From Thermus albus (GTDB taxonomy: Bacteria > Deinococcota > Deinococci > Deinococcales > Thermaceae), in the NCBI RefSeq assembly GCF_022760855.1, contig NZ_JAKTNR010000004.1:1-64000 (forward strand): a DNA stretch of 64,000 bases, given 5' to 3'. The position numbers and the translations under genes were made by a program. Of this stretch, positions 49,647 through 61,000 are shown one piece after another. The stretch's first letter is position 1; each line of letters begins with the position of its first letter. The notes below the pieces were generated by a model. That model ran no database searches. It had not been told where the DNA came from and worked only from the letters and a program-made list of their open reading frames with translations.

Positions 49647-51905
49647 ATGGGCTACGTGCCCCCACCCACGCCCCAGTACGGCCTCGAGGAGGGCCCCGTC
49701 CTCCTTAAGGACGGGCGCACCGCCTTTCTAAGGCGGGCAAGCCCCAAGGACCTCCCCCTATTTGTAGAGTTCCTGAGGCGCCTGTCCCCGGAGTCCTTGC
49801 GCATGCGCTTCTTCTCTCCCATCTCCCCGGAGAAAGCCGCCGAGCTCCTCCTTGCCGCCAAGCCCGAGGAGGAAAAGGTGACCCTTGTGGTCCTGGCGGG
49901 GGAGCCTCCCCGGATGGTGGCCACGGGGGAGTACGTGCGCCTTAAAGGGGAGGACACCGCCGAGGTGGCCTTTCTGGTGGATGATGCCTTCCAGGGCAAG
50001 GGCCTGGGCACCCTCCTTCTGGAACGCCTGGCCCTGATCGCCGCTAAGCGGGGGGTAAGGCGGTTTCAGGCCTTCGTCCTGGCGGAGAACCAGAAGATGC
50101 TCAACGTTTTCATGGAAAGCGGCTTCCAGGTGCGGGCCCACCGGGATAGCGGCGAGATTGAGGTGGAGTTTGAGATCCTCCTGGAGGAACGGGTGGCGGA
50201 GCGCTTTGAGTGGCGGGAGAAGGTCTCCACCTTGGCTAGCCTCCACCCCCTCTTCTTCCCCAAGGGGGTGGCGGTGGTGGGGGCGAGCCGGGACCCGGAA
50301 GGCATCGGCTACCGGGTGCTGGAAAACCTCATCTTTGGCCGCTTCCAAGGGCCCGTCTACCCGGTGAACGAGGCCATCGGCAAGGAGGGGGGCACGGTGG
50401 GGCCCCTTCTCGCCTACCCCCGGGTGGAAAGCATCCCCGGCCCCGTGGACCTGGCGGTGATCGCCGTGCCCAAGGAGCGGGTCTTTGAGGCCCTCGAGGC
50501 CTCAGGAAGGCGGGGGGTGCGGGCGGCCATCGTCCTCACCACCGGCTTTACGGAAAAAGAAGCCAGGGAACTGGCCGACAAGGCCCGGCGCCATGGGATG
50601 CGCCTCCTGGGGCCTGGCTCCTTGGGTATGGTCCACACCCACCCTGAGGTCCGCCTGGCGGCGGGCCTGGCTCCCCTCCCCAAACCTGGACCCCTGGCCA
50701 TCTCCAGCCAGTCGGGGACCCTGGGCCGGGCGGTGATGGCCTATGCGGAGGGCATGGGGCTGGGCATCTCCTCCTTCGTTTCCTTAGGAGCCAAGGCGGA
50801 CATCTCCTCCAACGACCTCCTGCAGTTCTGGGAGGAGGACGAGAGGACCCGGGTGATCCTCCTCTACCTGGAAAGCTTCGGCAACCCCAGGCGCTTCTCC
50901 CGCTTAGCCCGGAGGATCGGCAAGAAAAAACCCATCCTGGCGGTGCACCCCTCCCGGGACCCTTTGGTGCGGGCCCTCTTCGCCCAGGCCGGGGTGATCC
51001 GGGCCAACAGCCTGGAGGAAGCCTTTGACGTGGCCGCCCTCCTGGCCCTGGGACAGCTTCCGGAGAACAACCGGGTCCGCCTCATCTCCAACGCCTCCGG
51101 TCCCTCCAACCTGGCCCTCGAGGCCCTACGGGAAGGGGGGCTTGCCGCGGAACACGTGGACCTGGGCTCCACCGCCAAGGCGAAGGAGTTTGCCCGCGCC
51201 CTGGAAGAAGCCATGGAAAGCGAGGCGGGAAGCGTGTTCCTCCTCTTCGTACCCATGGGCTTTGCCAGCGAGGAGGAGTTCCTGGCTCTTTTGGAAGGGG
51301 TGGAAGGAAACAAGCTCCTCCTGAGCTGCGTGATGGGCTCCCCCGGGGTGCGGGCAAGGGTTATGGGCCGGGTGGCCCTCTACCGCTTTCCCGAATCGGC
51401 GGCCATCGCCTTGAGCCGGGCCTGGGCCTACAAGGCCTGGCGGGAAGAACCCCTCCACTTCCCCGACTTCGCGGATTTGCACCTGGAGGAGGCAAGAAGG
51501 CTTTTGGAGGGCAAGAAGGAGCTACGGCGCGAGGAGGAAGAGGCCCTCCTCCGCTGCTTTGGCCTTCCCGTGGGGCAAGGAGAAGGCCTTTTTCTCAGGC
51601 TCACCGCCAAGCCCCACCCCCTCTTCGGCCCCGTTCTCGCCCTGCTCCTGCCCACTCCTCTGGGAGAGCTAGCCTTGGGGGAAAGGCTCTCCCCCCTCAC
51701 GGAAAAGGATGCCCGGGAGCTCACCCGACCCCTGGGGGACCAGGTAGACCCTACCCCCTACCAGGAAATCCTCCTTCGCCTTTCCCGCCTCCTGGAGGAG
51801 TTCCCCCAGGTAGAGGAGGTGTCCTTGGAGCTTTCCGGCCCCTCCATCGCCCGCTTTGCCATCCGCCTTTCAGGAGACCCCCATGCGCATCCAAAGCCCC
51901 GCTAA
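49647..51905 (+). CDS. GNAT acetyltransferase fused to an NDP-forming acyl-CoA ligase-like part
   Basis: 752 residues. The GNAT domain is first (about 20-180; FLVDDAFQGKGLGTLLLERL), then a CoA-binding domain (VAVVGASRDPEGIGYRVLENL near 210) and a succinyl-CoA ligase-like domain (SQSGTLGRAVMAYA near 350). The expected C-terminal ATP-grasp domain is short: it goes from LRCFGLPVGQ almost directly to HPLFGPVLALLL, without the region that normally binds ATP. Order and content resemble PatZ/Pat protein acetyltransferases. Likely a regulator by lysine acetylation rather than a ligase. Confidence 0.82.
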   Translation: MGYVPPPTPQYGLEEGPVLLKDGRTAFLRRASPKDLPLFVEFLRRLSPESLRMRFFSPISPEKAAELLLAAKPEEEKVTLVVLAGEPPRMVATGEYVRLKGEDTAEVAFLVDDAFQGKGLGTLLLERLALIAAKRGVRRFQAFVLAENQKMLNVFMESGFQVRAHRDSGEIEVEFEILLEERVAERFEWREKVSTLASLHPLFFPKGVAVVGASRDPEGIGYRVLENLIFGRFQGPVYPVNEAIGKEGGTVGPLLAYPRVESIPGPVDLAVIAVPKERVFEALEASGRRGVRAAIVLTTGFTEKEARELADKARRHGMRLLGPGSLGMVHTHPEVRLAAGLAPLPKPGPLAISSQSGTLGRAVMAYAEGMGLGISSFVSLGAKADISSNDLLQFWEEDERTRVILLYLESFGNPRRFSRLARRIGKKKPILAVHPSRDPLVRALFAQAGVIRANSLEEAFDVAALLALGQLPENNRVRLISNASGPSNLALEALREGGLAAEHVDLGSTAKAKEFARALEEAMESEAGSVFLLFVPMGFASEEEFLALLEGVEGNKLLLSCVMGSPGVRARVMGRVALYRFPESAAIALSRAWAYKAWREEPLHFPDFADLHLEEARRLLEGKKELRREEEEALLRCFGLPVGQGEGLFLRLTAKPHPLFGPVLALLLPTPLGELALGERLSPLTEKDARELTRPLGDQVDPTPYQEILLRLSRLLEEFPQVEEVSLELSGPSIARFAIRLSGDPHAHPKPR

Positions 51906-52656
51906 CCCCAAGGTGAAGGCCCTAGCCGCCCTGAAGGAACGAAAGGAGCGGGAGCGGGCTGGCCTTTTCCTGGTGGAGGGCCGGCGGGAGGTGGAAAGAG
52001 CCCTTAGGGCCGGCCTCCGCTTGGAAACCCTCCTCCTCGGCCCCAAGGCCACCCCGGAAGACCGGGCCCTGGCGGGCCAAGCCCCTGTTCTGGAGTTCTC
52101 CCAAGAGGCTATGGAGCGGGTTTCCGTAAGGGAAAATCCCTCGCCCGTCATCGGGGTCTTCCGCCTGTCCCGAAGGACCCTCGAGGAGGCAAGGCTCCCG
52201 CAAAATCCCCTGGTCCTGGTCCTCTTGGGCCTGGAAAAGCCCGGCAACCTGGGGGCCATCCTGCGCTCGGCGGATGGGGCGGGGGTAGACCTGGTCCTGG
52301 TGGCGGAAGGGGTGGACCTCTATAGCCCCCAGGTGATCCGGAACTCCACCGGGGTGGTCTTCTCCTTGCCCGTCTTTCCCGTGGCCGAGGAGGAAGTGGC
52401 CCATTTCCTGGAGGAAAAAGGGCTCTTCCTGGTGGCGGCCACCCCCAGAGGGGAAAAGGTGTACTGGGAAGAGAACTACAAAAAAGGCGTGGCCTTCCTG
52501 CTGGGCGCCGAGGACGAAGGCCTTTCCCAGGCTTGGCTTGCCCGGGCGGGGGTTCGGGTGCGCATCCCCATGCGGGGGGCGGCGGATAGCCTCAACGTTT
52601 CCGTGAGCGCCGCCCTCCTCCTCTACGAGGCCCTGCGCCAGCGGGAGGGGGGATGA
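51883..52656 (+). CDS. TrmH/SpoU-family RNA 2'-O-methyltransferase
   Basis: 257 residues. N-terminal substrate-binding domain (LVEGRREVERAL), then the knotted SPOUT domain with EKPGNLGAILRSADGAG, LLGAEDEGLS and ADSLNVSVSAALLLYEA. Methylates 2'-O of rRNA or tRNA with SAM. ATG 51883 (MRIQSP) overlaps the preceding stop by 23 bp. Confidence 0.92.
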   Translation: MRIQSPANPKVKALAALKERKERERAGLFLVEGRREVERALRAGLRLETLLLGPKATPEDRALAGQAPVLEFSQEAMERVSVRENPSPVIGVFRLSRRTLEEARLPQNPLVLVLLGLEKPGNLGAILRSADGAGVDLVLVAEGVDLYSPQVIRNSTGVVFSLPVFPVAEEEVAHFLEEKGLFLVAATPRGEKVYWEENYKKGVAFLLGAEDEGLSQAWLARAGVRVRIPMRGAADSLNVSVSAALLLYEALRQREGG

Positions 52657-53975
52657 AGCCCGTTCCCCTTACCCCCTTCCTGGGCCTAGGGCTTCTGGCC
52701 CTCCTACCCCTCTGGACCCCTCCTTTGGCCGTGGGCGTCTTCCTCCTCCACCTAGCCAAGAGGTTTTATGGGGGAGCCTTTCTGTGGGGGGCCTTCCTCC
52801 CTGGCCTTCTCCACGCCCTTGCCTCCCCGTTCCCCTCCTGGCTCCAGGGATGGGCCCTGACGTCTGGGCTTCTCCTCCTCTACGGCCTTTTCCTGGCCAC
52901 CAAGGCTCGGCCCCTTTCCAGCCTCTTTCTCCTTCCCCCAGCCCTTTGGCTAGGTCCCCTTGGCCTTTTCCTTCTAGGGCTCTTGCACGGGTTTAGCCTC
53001 CTCGAGGAGGCCCATCGGCGCGCCCAGGAAAAGGGGGAGCGGTTCTGGAGCCCTTCTTCCGCCCTCTGGGTTCCGGGGATCCTGGGCCTCCTGCTGGCAG
53101 GCCTGGCCTTCCTCCCCCTGCGCCTCCCTGCCCTTCCCCTACCCACCCCACCCTCCCTTAGCCTCCACGCTTCCCCGGAAACCAGACCCCAGCCCGGGGA
53201 GGAGGTGGTCTACCAGGCTCCTAGGGAAGGCTTTTTCCCCTGGGTGGCCTTTCTGAACCGGGCCCTGGCCTACGCAGGACCCCTAGCCCTCCTCCTCATC
53301 CTCTTAGCCCTGCTACCCCTTCTGGGCCGGGGGGAAAGGCTTCCCTACCGGGGGATGCACCTTTTGCCCCTGGTGCTGGCCCTTTTGGCAGCGGGCCTCT
53401 TCCTCCTCTACCTGGGCAGCCTGGGAGGTGGGGAGAGCGTGCCGGGAAGCACCCCGTCGGCCTCCACGCCCGTCCCTCCCCAGGAAAGCGGTCCAAAGGA
53501 AGCCGTACCGGGGCCCAGGAGGCTGGGGGAGGTGGGGGTGGCCCTGGCGGGGCTTTCCGCCCTCGTGACCCTGGGCCTCCTTTCCCTCCTGGCCTTCCTG
53601 GTCTGGCGCCACCGGGAAAGGGGAGGGCAGGAAACCGACCGGAGCTTTGAACCTCAAGTTCCCCGGTCCTTTAAAGAAACGCACCCCCAAAACCGGGTGC
53701 GGCGGGCCTATTATCAGGCCCTGAAGGCCCTCAAGAAAAGCGGTCTCCCCCGCATGGCCTCCGAGGGGCCCTTGGAGTATCTGGGGAGAGTTTCCCCCCT
53801 TCTTCCCGGGTTGAGGGAACCCTTGGACGGCCTCACCAGGCTTTACCTGCCCGTGCGCTACGGGGGAGAAGCCGGAGAGGAGGAAGCGGAAAGGGCGGAA
53901 ACCCTCTTGGCGGATATCCTTAGGCTATGTTCCTCACCCGCATCCAAAGGGCCCTTTCGGGCCGGGTCCTCCTGA
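52653..53975 (+). CDS. Multi-helix membrane protein with a DUF4129 domain
   Basis: 440 residues: about eight leucine- and proline-rich membrane helices in the first 300, then a cytoplasmic DUF4129-type tail (RRAYYQALKALKKSGLPRMASEGPLEYLGRV). Overlaps the SpoU gene by 4 bp and the MoxR gene by 49 bp. DUF4129, MoxR and DUF58 genes commonly occur together in a cell-envelope-associated cluster of unresolved function. Confidence 0.82.
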   Translation: MKPVPLTPFLGLGLLALLPLWTPPLAVGVFLLHLAKRFYGGAFLWGAFLPGLLHALASPFPSWLQGWALTSGLLLLYGLFLATKARPLSSLFLLPPALWLGPLGLFLLGLLHGFSLLEEAHRRAQEKGERFWSPSSALWVPGILGLLLAGLAFLPLRLPALPLPTPPSLSLHASPETRPQPGEEVVYQAPREGFFPWVAFLNRALAYAGPLALLLILLALLPLLGRGERLPYRGMHLLPLVLALLAAGLFLLYLGSLGGGESVPGSTPSASTPVPPQESGPKEAVPGPRRLGEVGVALAGLSALVTLGLLSLLAFLVWRHRERGGQETDRSFEPQVPRSFKETHPQNRVRRAYYQALKALKKSGLPRMASEGPLEYLGRVSPLLPGLREPLDGLTRLYLPVRYGGEAGEEEAERAETLLADILRLCSSPASKGPFRAGSS

Positions 53976-54841
53976 AAGAGGAGACCCTAAGGCTCTCCCT
54001 GGCCACCCTTCTCTCCGGGGGCCACCTCCTCCTGGAGGATGTACCCGGCACCGGCAAGACCACCTTCGCCAAGGCCTTGGCCCGGGTCCTGGGGCTTTCC
54101 TTTAGCCGCATCCAGATGACGCCAGACCTCCTGCCCCAGGACCTCACCGGGGTCTACCTCTACCGGGAGGGGAACCTGGTGTGGCAGAAGGGTCCCATCT
54201 TTACCCAGGTCCTTTTGGTGGACGAGCTCAACCGGGCCACCCCCAGGACCCAGTCCGCCCTCCTCGAGGCCATGGGGGAAGGCCAAGTGACCCTGGAAGG
54301 GAAAACCCACCCCTTGCCCGAGCCTTTTTTTGTCCTGGCCACGCAAAACCCCGTGGAGGAGGAGGGCACCTACCCTCTCCCCGTAGCCCAGCGGGACCGG
54401 TTCACCGCCCGGCTTTCCCTGGGCTATCCCGATGAGAAAGCCCTTCTCCTGGCCCTCAAGGAAAAGGACCCCCTGGAGGGCCTGGAGGCCGTTACCCAGG
54501 GGGAGGAACTCTTGGCCCTGCGACAGGAGGTGCGCCGGGTAAAGGTGGCGGAGGAACTGCTGGACTACCTTCTGGCCCTATCCACCTGGCTTAGAAGCCG
54601 GGAGGAGGTGCGGCTTGGCCCCTCCCCTAGAGCCCTCTTACAGGTGGAGCGCCTGGCCCAGGCCCTGGCCCTTTTGCAGGGGCGAGGCTTTGCCGTGCCC
54701 GAGGACATCAAGGAGGCTTTCCGGGCCGCCATCCCCCACCGCCTCCTTCTAAAGCTGGAGGCGGAGCTAGCCGGAGCCAGCTCGGAAGGGCTGGTGGTCG
54801 AGGCCCTTAAGGTGGTACCCACCCCGGTGGAAAGGGCCTAG
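53927..54841 (+). CDS. MoxR-family AAA ATPase
   Basis: 304 residues. Walker A EDVPGTGKT near 38-46, Walker B LLVDELNRATPRTQSALLEAM, sensor FVLATQNPVEEEGTYPLPVAQRDRF as in all classical MoxR proteins. A chaperone-type ATPase that acts with the neighbouring DUF58 protein. Unrelated in sequence detail to the ICE MoxR at 4151. Confidence 0.95.
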   Translation: MFLTRIQRALSGRVLLKEETLRLSLATLLSGGHLLLEDVPGTGKTTFAKALARVLGLSFSRIQMTPDLLPQDLTGVYLYREGNLVWQKGPIFTQVLLVDELNRATPRTQSALLEAMGEGQVTLEGKTHPLPEPFFVLATQNPVEEEGTYPLPVAQRDRFTARLSLGYPDEKALLLALKEKDPLEGLEAVTQGEELLALRQEVRRVKVAEELLDYLLALSTWLRSREEVRLGPSPRALLQVERLAQALALLQGRGFAVPEDIKEAFRAAIPHRLLLKLEAELAGASSEGLVVEALKVVPTPVERA

Positions 54842-54860
54842 GGATGGAGGAAGGGGCTTT

Positions 54861-55937
54861 GTGGAAGCGGTCTTGGCTCTCCTCTCCTTGGCCCTCCTCC
54901 TAGCCCTTTGGCGAGCGCCCTGGTTCGCCCAGGTCCGGGTCAAAGCCCACGGCCTGGCCCCAGGTTTCCCCGGCCAGGAGGGAGAGGGGCAGGTGGAGGT
55001 GGAGGTCTGGGCCCCCCTACCCCTCTACGTGCATCTGGAAACACTGCCCTCGGCTCCCCTGGGCCTCAAACCCCAGAGCCTCTCTGGGGTGGTCTGGGGA
55101 AGGATGCGGCTACCGCTTCCCCTCCCTTACCGCTACCGCCGGCGGGGGGAATACCCTTTGGGCCTCACCCTCCTCCTGAGAAGCCCTTTGGGCCTGGGGG
55201 AAAGGCTTGTAAGCCTCGAGGTGGGAAAGGCCTTGGTCTATCCTTCCCTGCGCCCCCTGCCGCCTTTTGAGCCCGCCCCCAGCTTCTTCCTGGAGGGCAG
55301 GCCCGAGCCCTTTGGCCTGCCGGATCCCCTGGAGGCCAAGGGCCTCCGCCCTTACCAAGCGGGGGACCCCTTGCGTTTTCTGGCCAAGCAGGCAAGCCTC
55401 CGGCAGGGTCATCCCTTTGTACGGGAGGTGGAAAAAAGCCTTCTGGGAGGCCTCTTCCTCCACCTGGACACCCAAAGCCTCCACCCCGCCTACCTGGACC
55501 ACGCCACCAGCCTCGCCGCCTGGCTCCTCCTGCTGGCGGAAAAGAAAGGAGCCCAATACGGCCTTTCCGCAGGAGAGGTCCTCCCCTTAGGGCGGGGAAA
55601 GGCCCACCTGGTAAGGGCCCTCTCGCTCCTAGCCCGCTTGCAATCCACCCCAGGCCCCTCCCTTCCCCCCAAGGCCCCTTTCGGGAGCACCTACTTCCTC
55701 ATCAGCCAGGGGGCGGAGGAATCCTTCCTGGAGGCAACCCTAAGGGGAGCCGCCCAGGCCCGGCAGGGAGTCCTTCTTCTGCTTCCCGAGGGATACTTCC
55801 TCTACCCGGGTGAAAAGGGCCGGGTAGCCTTTGGCAAGACCCCAGGCCTGGCCCGGGCCCTGGCCATGAAGGACCTTCTCCTGGCCCATGGGATAAGCCT
55901 CCGGGTGGTGCGGGGCCACCAGACCCTTGCCTTATAA
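54861..55937 (+). CDS. DUF58-domain membrane-anchored protein
   Basis: 358 residues. N-terminal hydrophobic segment (EAVLALLSLALLLALWRAPW), a beta-rich region, then the DUF58 hallmark GLRPYQAGDPLRFLAKQASLRQG and a VWA-like C-terminal domain. GTG 54861 follows GGAGGAAGGGG. Partner of the MoxR protein. Confidence 0.9.
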   Translation: MEAVLALLSLALLLALWRAPWFAQVRVKAHGLAPGFPGQEGEGQVEVEVWAPLPLYVHLETLPSAPLGLKPQSLSGVVWGRMRLPLPLPYRYRRRGEYPLGLTLLLRSPLGLGERLVSLEVGKALVYPSLRPLPPFEPAPSFFLEGRPEPFGLPDPLEAKGLRPYQAGDPLRFLAKQASLRQGHPFVREVEKSLLGGLFLHLDTQSLHPAYLDHATSLAAWLLLLAEKKGAQYGLSAGEVLPLGRGKAHLVRALSLLARLQSTPGPSLPPKAPFGSTYFLISQGAEESFLEATLRGAAQARQGVLLLLPEGYFLYPGEKGRVAFGKTPGLARALAMKDLLLAHGISLRVVRGHQTLAL

Positions 55938-55954
55938 GACTCCCCTCAACCCCC

Positions 55955-55983
55955 TTGACAAAAGGACGCGGGGCCAAAATAAT
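55955..55983 (+). promoter_or_regulatory. Promoter of groES-groEL
   Basis: TTGACA (55955-55960), 17-bp spacer, AATAAT (55978-55983), about 50 bp before the groES start, with the CIRCE-like repeat right after it. Confidence 0.7.
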
Positions 55984-55992
55984 AACCCTTGG

Positions 55993-56021
55993 TTTGACAC
56001 TCTCGGCCTTTGAGCGTCAAA
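55993..56021 (+). promoter_or_regulatory. CIRCE-like operator of groES-groEL
   Basis: TTTGACACTC, nine bases, GAGCGTCAAA. The CTC-N9-GAG centre matches the CIRCE element bound by HrcA (TTAGCACTC-N9-GAGTGCTAA), with diverged outer parts. It overlaps the start of transcription, as a repressor site should. Confidence 0.65.
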
Positions 56022-56034
56022 GGGGGGAGTGAAT

Positions 56035-56340
56035 ATGGCTGCGGAGGTGAAGACGGTGATCAAGCCCCTAGGCGACAGGGTTGTGGTGAAGCGGATTGAA
56101 GAGGAGCCTAAGACCAAAGGCGGCATCGTGCTCCCCGACACCGCCAAGGAGAAGCCCCAGAAGGGCAAGGTGATCGCGGTGGGCTCGGGCCGCATCTTGG
56201 AGAACGGGCAGAAGGTGCCCCTGGAGGTCAAGGAGGGGGACATCGTGGTCTTCGCCAAGTACGGCGGCACCGAGATTGAGATTGACGGCGAGGAGTACGT
56301 GATCCTCTCCGAGCGCGACCTTTTGGCGGTCTTGCAATAG
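56035..56340 (+). CDS. groES: Co-chaperonin GroES
   Basis: 101 residues, complete, with the mobile loop [19 protein letters not shown] and [18 protein letters not shown]. Caps the GroEL cavity. ATG 56035 follows AGGGGGGAG; a GTG two codons earlier is less well placed. Confidence 0.98.
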   Translation: MAAEVKTVIKPLGDRVVVKRIEEEPKTKGGIVLPDTAKEKPQKGKVIAVGSGRILENGQKVPLEVKEGDIVVFAKYGGTEIEIDGEEYVILSERDLLAVLQ

Positions 56341-56347
56341 GAGGTGA

Positions 56348-57982
<1,635 letters not shown>

Positions 57983-58034
57983 AGCCACCCCCACCTGGCG
58001 AAGCCAGGTTGGGGGCCCCAGCAACGGGGCAAGT

Positions 58035-58066
58035 GAGGCTGGGCCTAGGCCCAGCCTCCTTTTTAA
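58035..58066 (+). terminator. Terminator between groEL and dnaE
   Basis: A 24-bp perfect palindrome (half-arm GAGGCTGGGCCT) followed by CTTTTTAAAAGG on the plus strand. The T run overlaps the dnaE stop on the opposite strand. A weaker hairpin with ACCTGGC/GCCAGGT arms lies at 57991-58007. Confidence 0.85.
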
Positions 58067-61000
58067 AAGGGCACCACCTCCTCCTTGGGGCTAGCCCCGC
58101 CATTCCCCTGCAAGAAGGCCTCCCGGTCCGGCACCAGGTAGGCGCGGAAGCCTTCCGCCTCGAGGGCCTCCAGAACCCCTCCCCCCACCCGGGCTTCCCG
58201 CAAGGAAAGGATGGCCTCCCCAAAGGGACCCTGGACCCTCAGGTAGAGGGGGAGGTTCCCGGGGTGCTCATCCCAAAGGCTTTTAAGCAAGGTCACGCCC
58301 CCTTCATCCAAAAGGGCGTGGTCCACCTCCACCTCCAGGGCCTTGGGGGCCTCGGCCACCTCCTCATGGGTCCAGGCAGCCTGGGCCATCACCCTAAGCC
58401 CCCCCTCCTCCCGTTCCACCTCCGCCAGGACCAGAAGGGGGGTGTCCTCCTTGAGCTTGGGGGAAACCCCCTCGTAGGCCCGGCCGAAGGCCACCGCCTC
58501 CAGGGCCCCGGTCTCGTCGGAAAGGGTGAAGCGGGCCATCATCCCCCCGCTACGGGTGGGCTTGCGCACCACCTCCTCCACCATGCCCGCAAGGAGTACC
58601 CTGGCCCTTGGGGGAAGGCCCTGGATGAAATCGGCTAGCTCCTCCAAGGGGCAGCTGGCCACCTCCCTCAGCCCCGGATAGCGGAGCACAGGGTGGCCGG
58701 AGACATAGATGCCCAAGGCCTCCTTCTCGTAGCGGAGCCGGGTGATCTCGTCCAAAGGCGGAGCCTCCAGCAAGGGAGGCTCCTCGGCCTCGGCAAAAAG
58801 ACCCAGCATGCCCGAACGGGTTCGCCTTTGACCCTCCGCCGCCCAGCGAAGGAGGGGTTCTAAGGAGGCGAGAAGCCTCGCCCTATCCCCAAAGGCGTCA
58901 AAAGCCCCCGCCTTGATGAGGGACTCGAGGGTGCGCTTGTTCACCACCTTCTCGTCCAGGCGCTTTAGAAAATCCCCTAGGCTCTTAAAGGGGCCACCCC
59001 GCTCCCTCTCCGTCAGGATGGCCTGGGCCGCCCCCTCCCCCACGTTCTTCACCGCGGAAAGGCCAAAGAGGATCTCCTCCCCCACCACCTTGAAGTCAAA
59101 GCCCGAGCGGTTGATGTCGGGGGGGAGGACCGCAATCCCCATGGCCCGGGCGTCGCGGATGTACTCCGCCACCTTGTCAGAATCGTGCCGTTCCACGCTG
59201 AGGAGGGCGGCCATGAACTCCACCGGGTAATGGGCCTTCACGTAGGCGGTCTGGTAGGAAAGGAGGCTGTAGGCGGCAGCGTGGGACTTGTTGAAGCCGT
59301 AGTTGGCAAAGGCCTCCAGCATGTCAAAAAGCCGGTTGGCCTCCTCCTCGGGGACGCCCCGTTCCTTGGCCCCCCGCACGAAGCGCTCCCGGTGCCTTTG
59401 CATCTCCTCCACCTTCTTCTTGCCCATGGCCCGGCGCAGGAGGTCCGCCTCCCCCAGGGAGTAGCCGGCCACCTGGGAGGCGATCTGCATGATCTGCTCC
59501 TGGTAGACGGGGATGCCGTAGGTCTCCTCCAGGATAGGCCTTAGGTACTTTTCCGCATGGGGGAACTCCGCGTAGCTCACGGGCTCCTGGCCATGGTGGC
59601 GGCGGATGTAGGTGGGGATGTGCTCCATGGGCCCTGGGCGGTAGAGGGAGACCAGGGCGATGATGTCCTCCAGGCGCCGGGGCTTAAGCCCCCGCACCGT
59701 GGCGGTCATGCCCCCCGATTCCAGCTGGAAAACCCCCTTGGTCTCCCCCCGGGCCAAGAGGGCGAAGGTCTTGGGATCGTCCAGGGGCAGGCGGTCATAG
59801 TCCAGCTCCACCCCCTTGGACTCCCTCACGATCTTCTTGGCCTCATCCAGGAAGGTGAGGGTACGCAGGCCCAGGAAGTCCATCTTTAAAAGCCCCAAGG
59901 CCTCCACCGCCCCCATCTCGTACTGGGTCACGGGCCGCCCCTCCTGGTCCCGCATGAGGGGGACCAGGTCCGTGAGGGGCTCCTGGGCGATCACCACCCC
60001 AGCGGCGTGCACGGAGGCATGGCGGTTTAGGCCCTCCAGGCGCATGGCCACCTCTATGACCTCCCGCACCTTGGGGTCTTTCTCCATCTCCGCCCTCAGC
60101 TCCGGCACCAGCTCTATGGCCTCGGCCAGGGGCTTGGGCTTGCCGAACTGCACGGGGATCAGCTTGGCCAGCTCCTCCGCCTTCTTGTGGGGGATGCCGT
60201 AGACCCGGGCCACGTCCTTGAGGGCCGCCTTGGAGGCCAGGCTGCCGAAGGTGCCGATCTGGGCCACCTTGTCCTCCCCGTAGCGCCCGCGCACGTACTG
60301 GATGACCCGGTCCCGCTCCCGGTCGGAAAAGTCCGTGTCAATGTCCGGCATGGAGACCCGCTCGGGGTTCAGAAAGCGCTCAAAGAGGAGGCCAAAGCGC
60401 AAGGGGTCAATGTTGGTGATCCCCACCGCATAGGCCACCAGGCTCCCGGCGGCGCTTCCCCGGCCCGGCCCCACGGAAATCCCGTTTCGCTTGGCCCAGT
60501 TAATGTAGTCCTGGACGATGAGGAAGTAGCCGGGGAACCCCATACGCTCAATCACGGAAAGCTCGTAAAGGGCCCGGTGCAGAATGGCTTCCGCCGTCCA
60601 CTCCCGCACCCCCTCTAAAGGGGGCAGCTGGGCGCGAAGGGCTTCCCACGCCTCCCCTTCCACCTGGGCCAGGGCCTCCGCCAAGGCCTCCCCGTCCCCG
60701 TGAGGGGGGATGCGGCCCAAAAGGCGGAAAATCTCCCGGTAGAACCCCTCGGTGATGCGGTCTGGATAGCGGAAAAGAAGCCCCTTAAAGGTGAGCTCCC
60801 GCAGGTACTGGGCCTCTTGCTTACGCAAATCTGTTTGCCCTGCAGGCAAAGCACCTTGCTTACGCAAATCTGTTTGCCCTGCGGGCAAAGCACCGGTCCA
60901 GCCCTGGGGAAGGGGAAAACGGGGGATGCGGTAGACCATCTTGTCCCCGATGGGCAGGTCCACGTTGCACATGCGGGCGATCTCCACGGTGTTGTCAAAA

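Noticed and set aside
60817-60894. Intein or domain insertion in DnaE
   Set aside because: Only 26 residues in two equal repeats with DNA hairpins; no splicing motifs.
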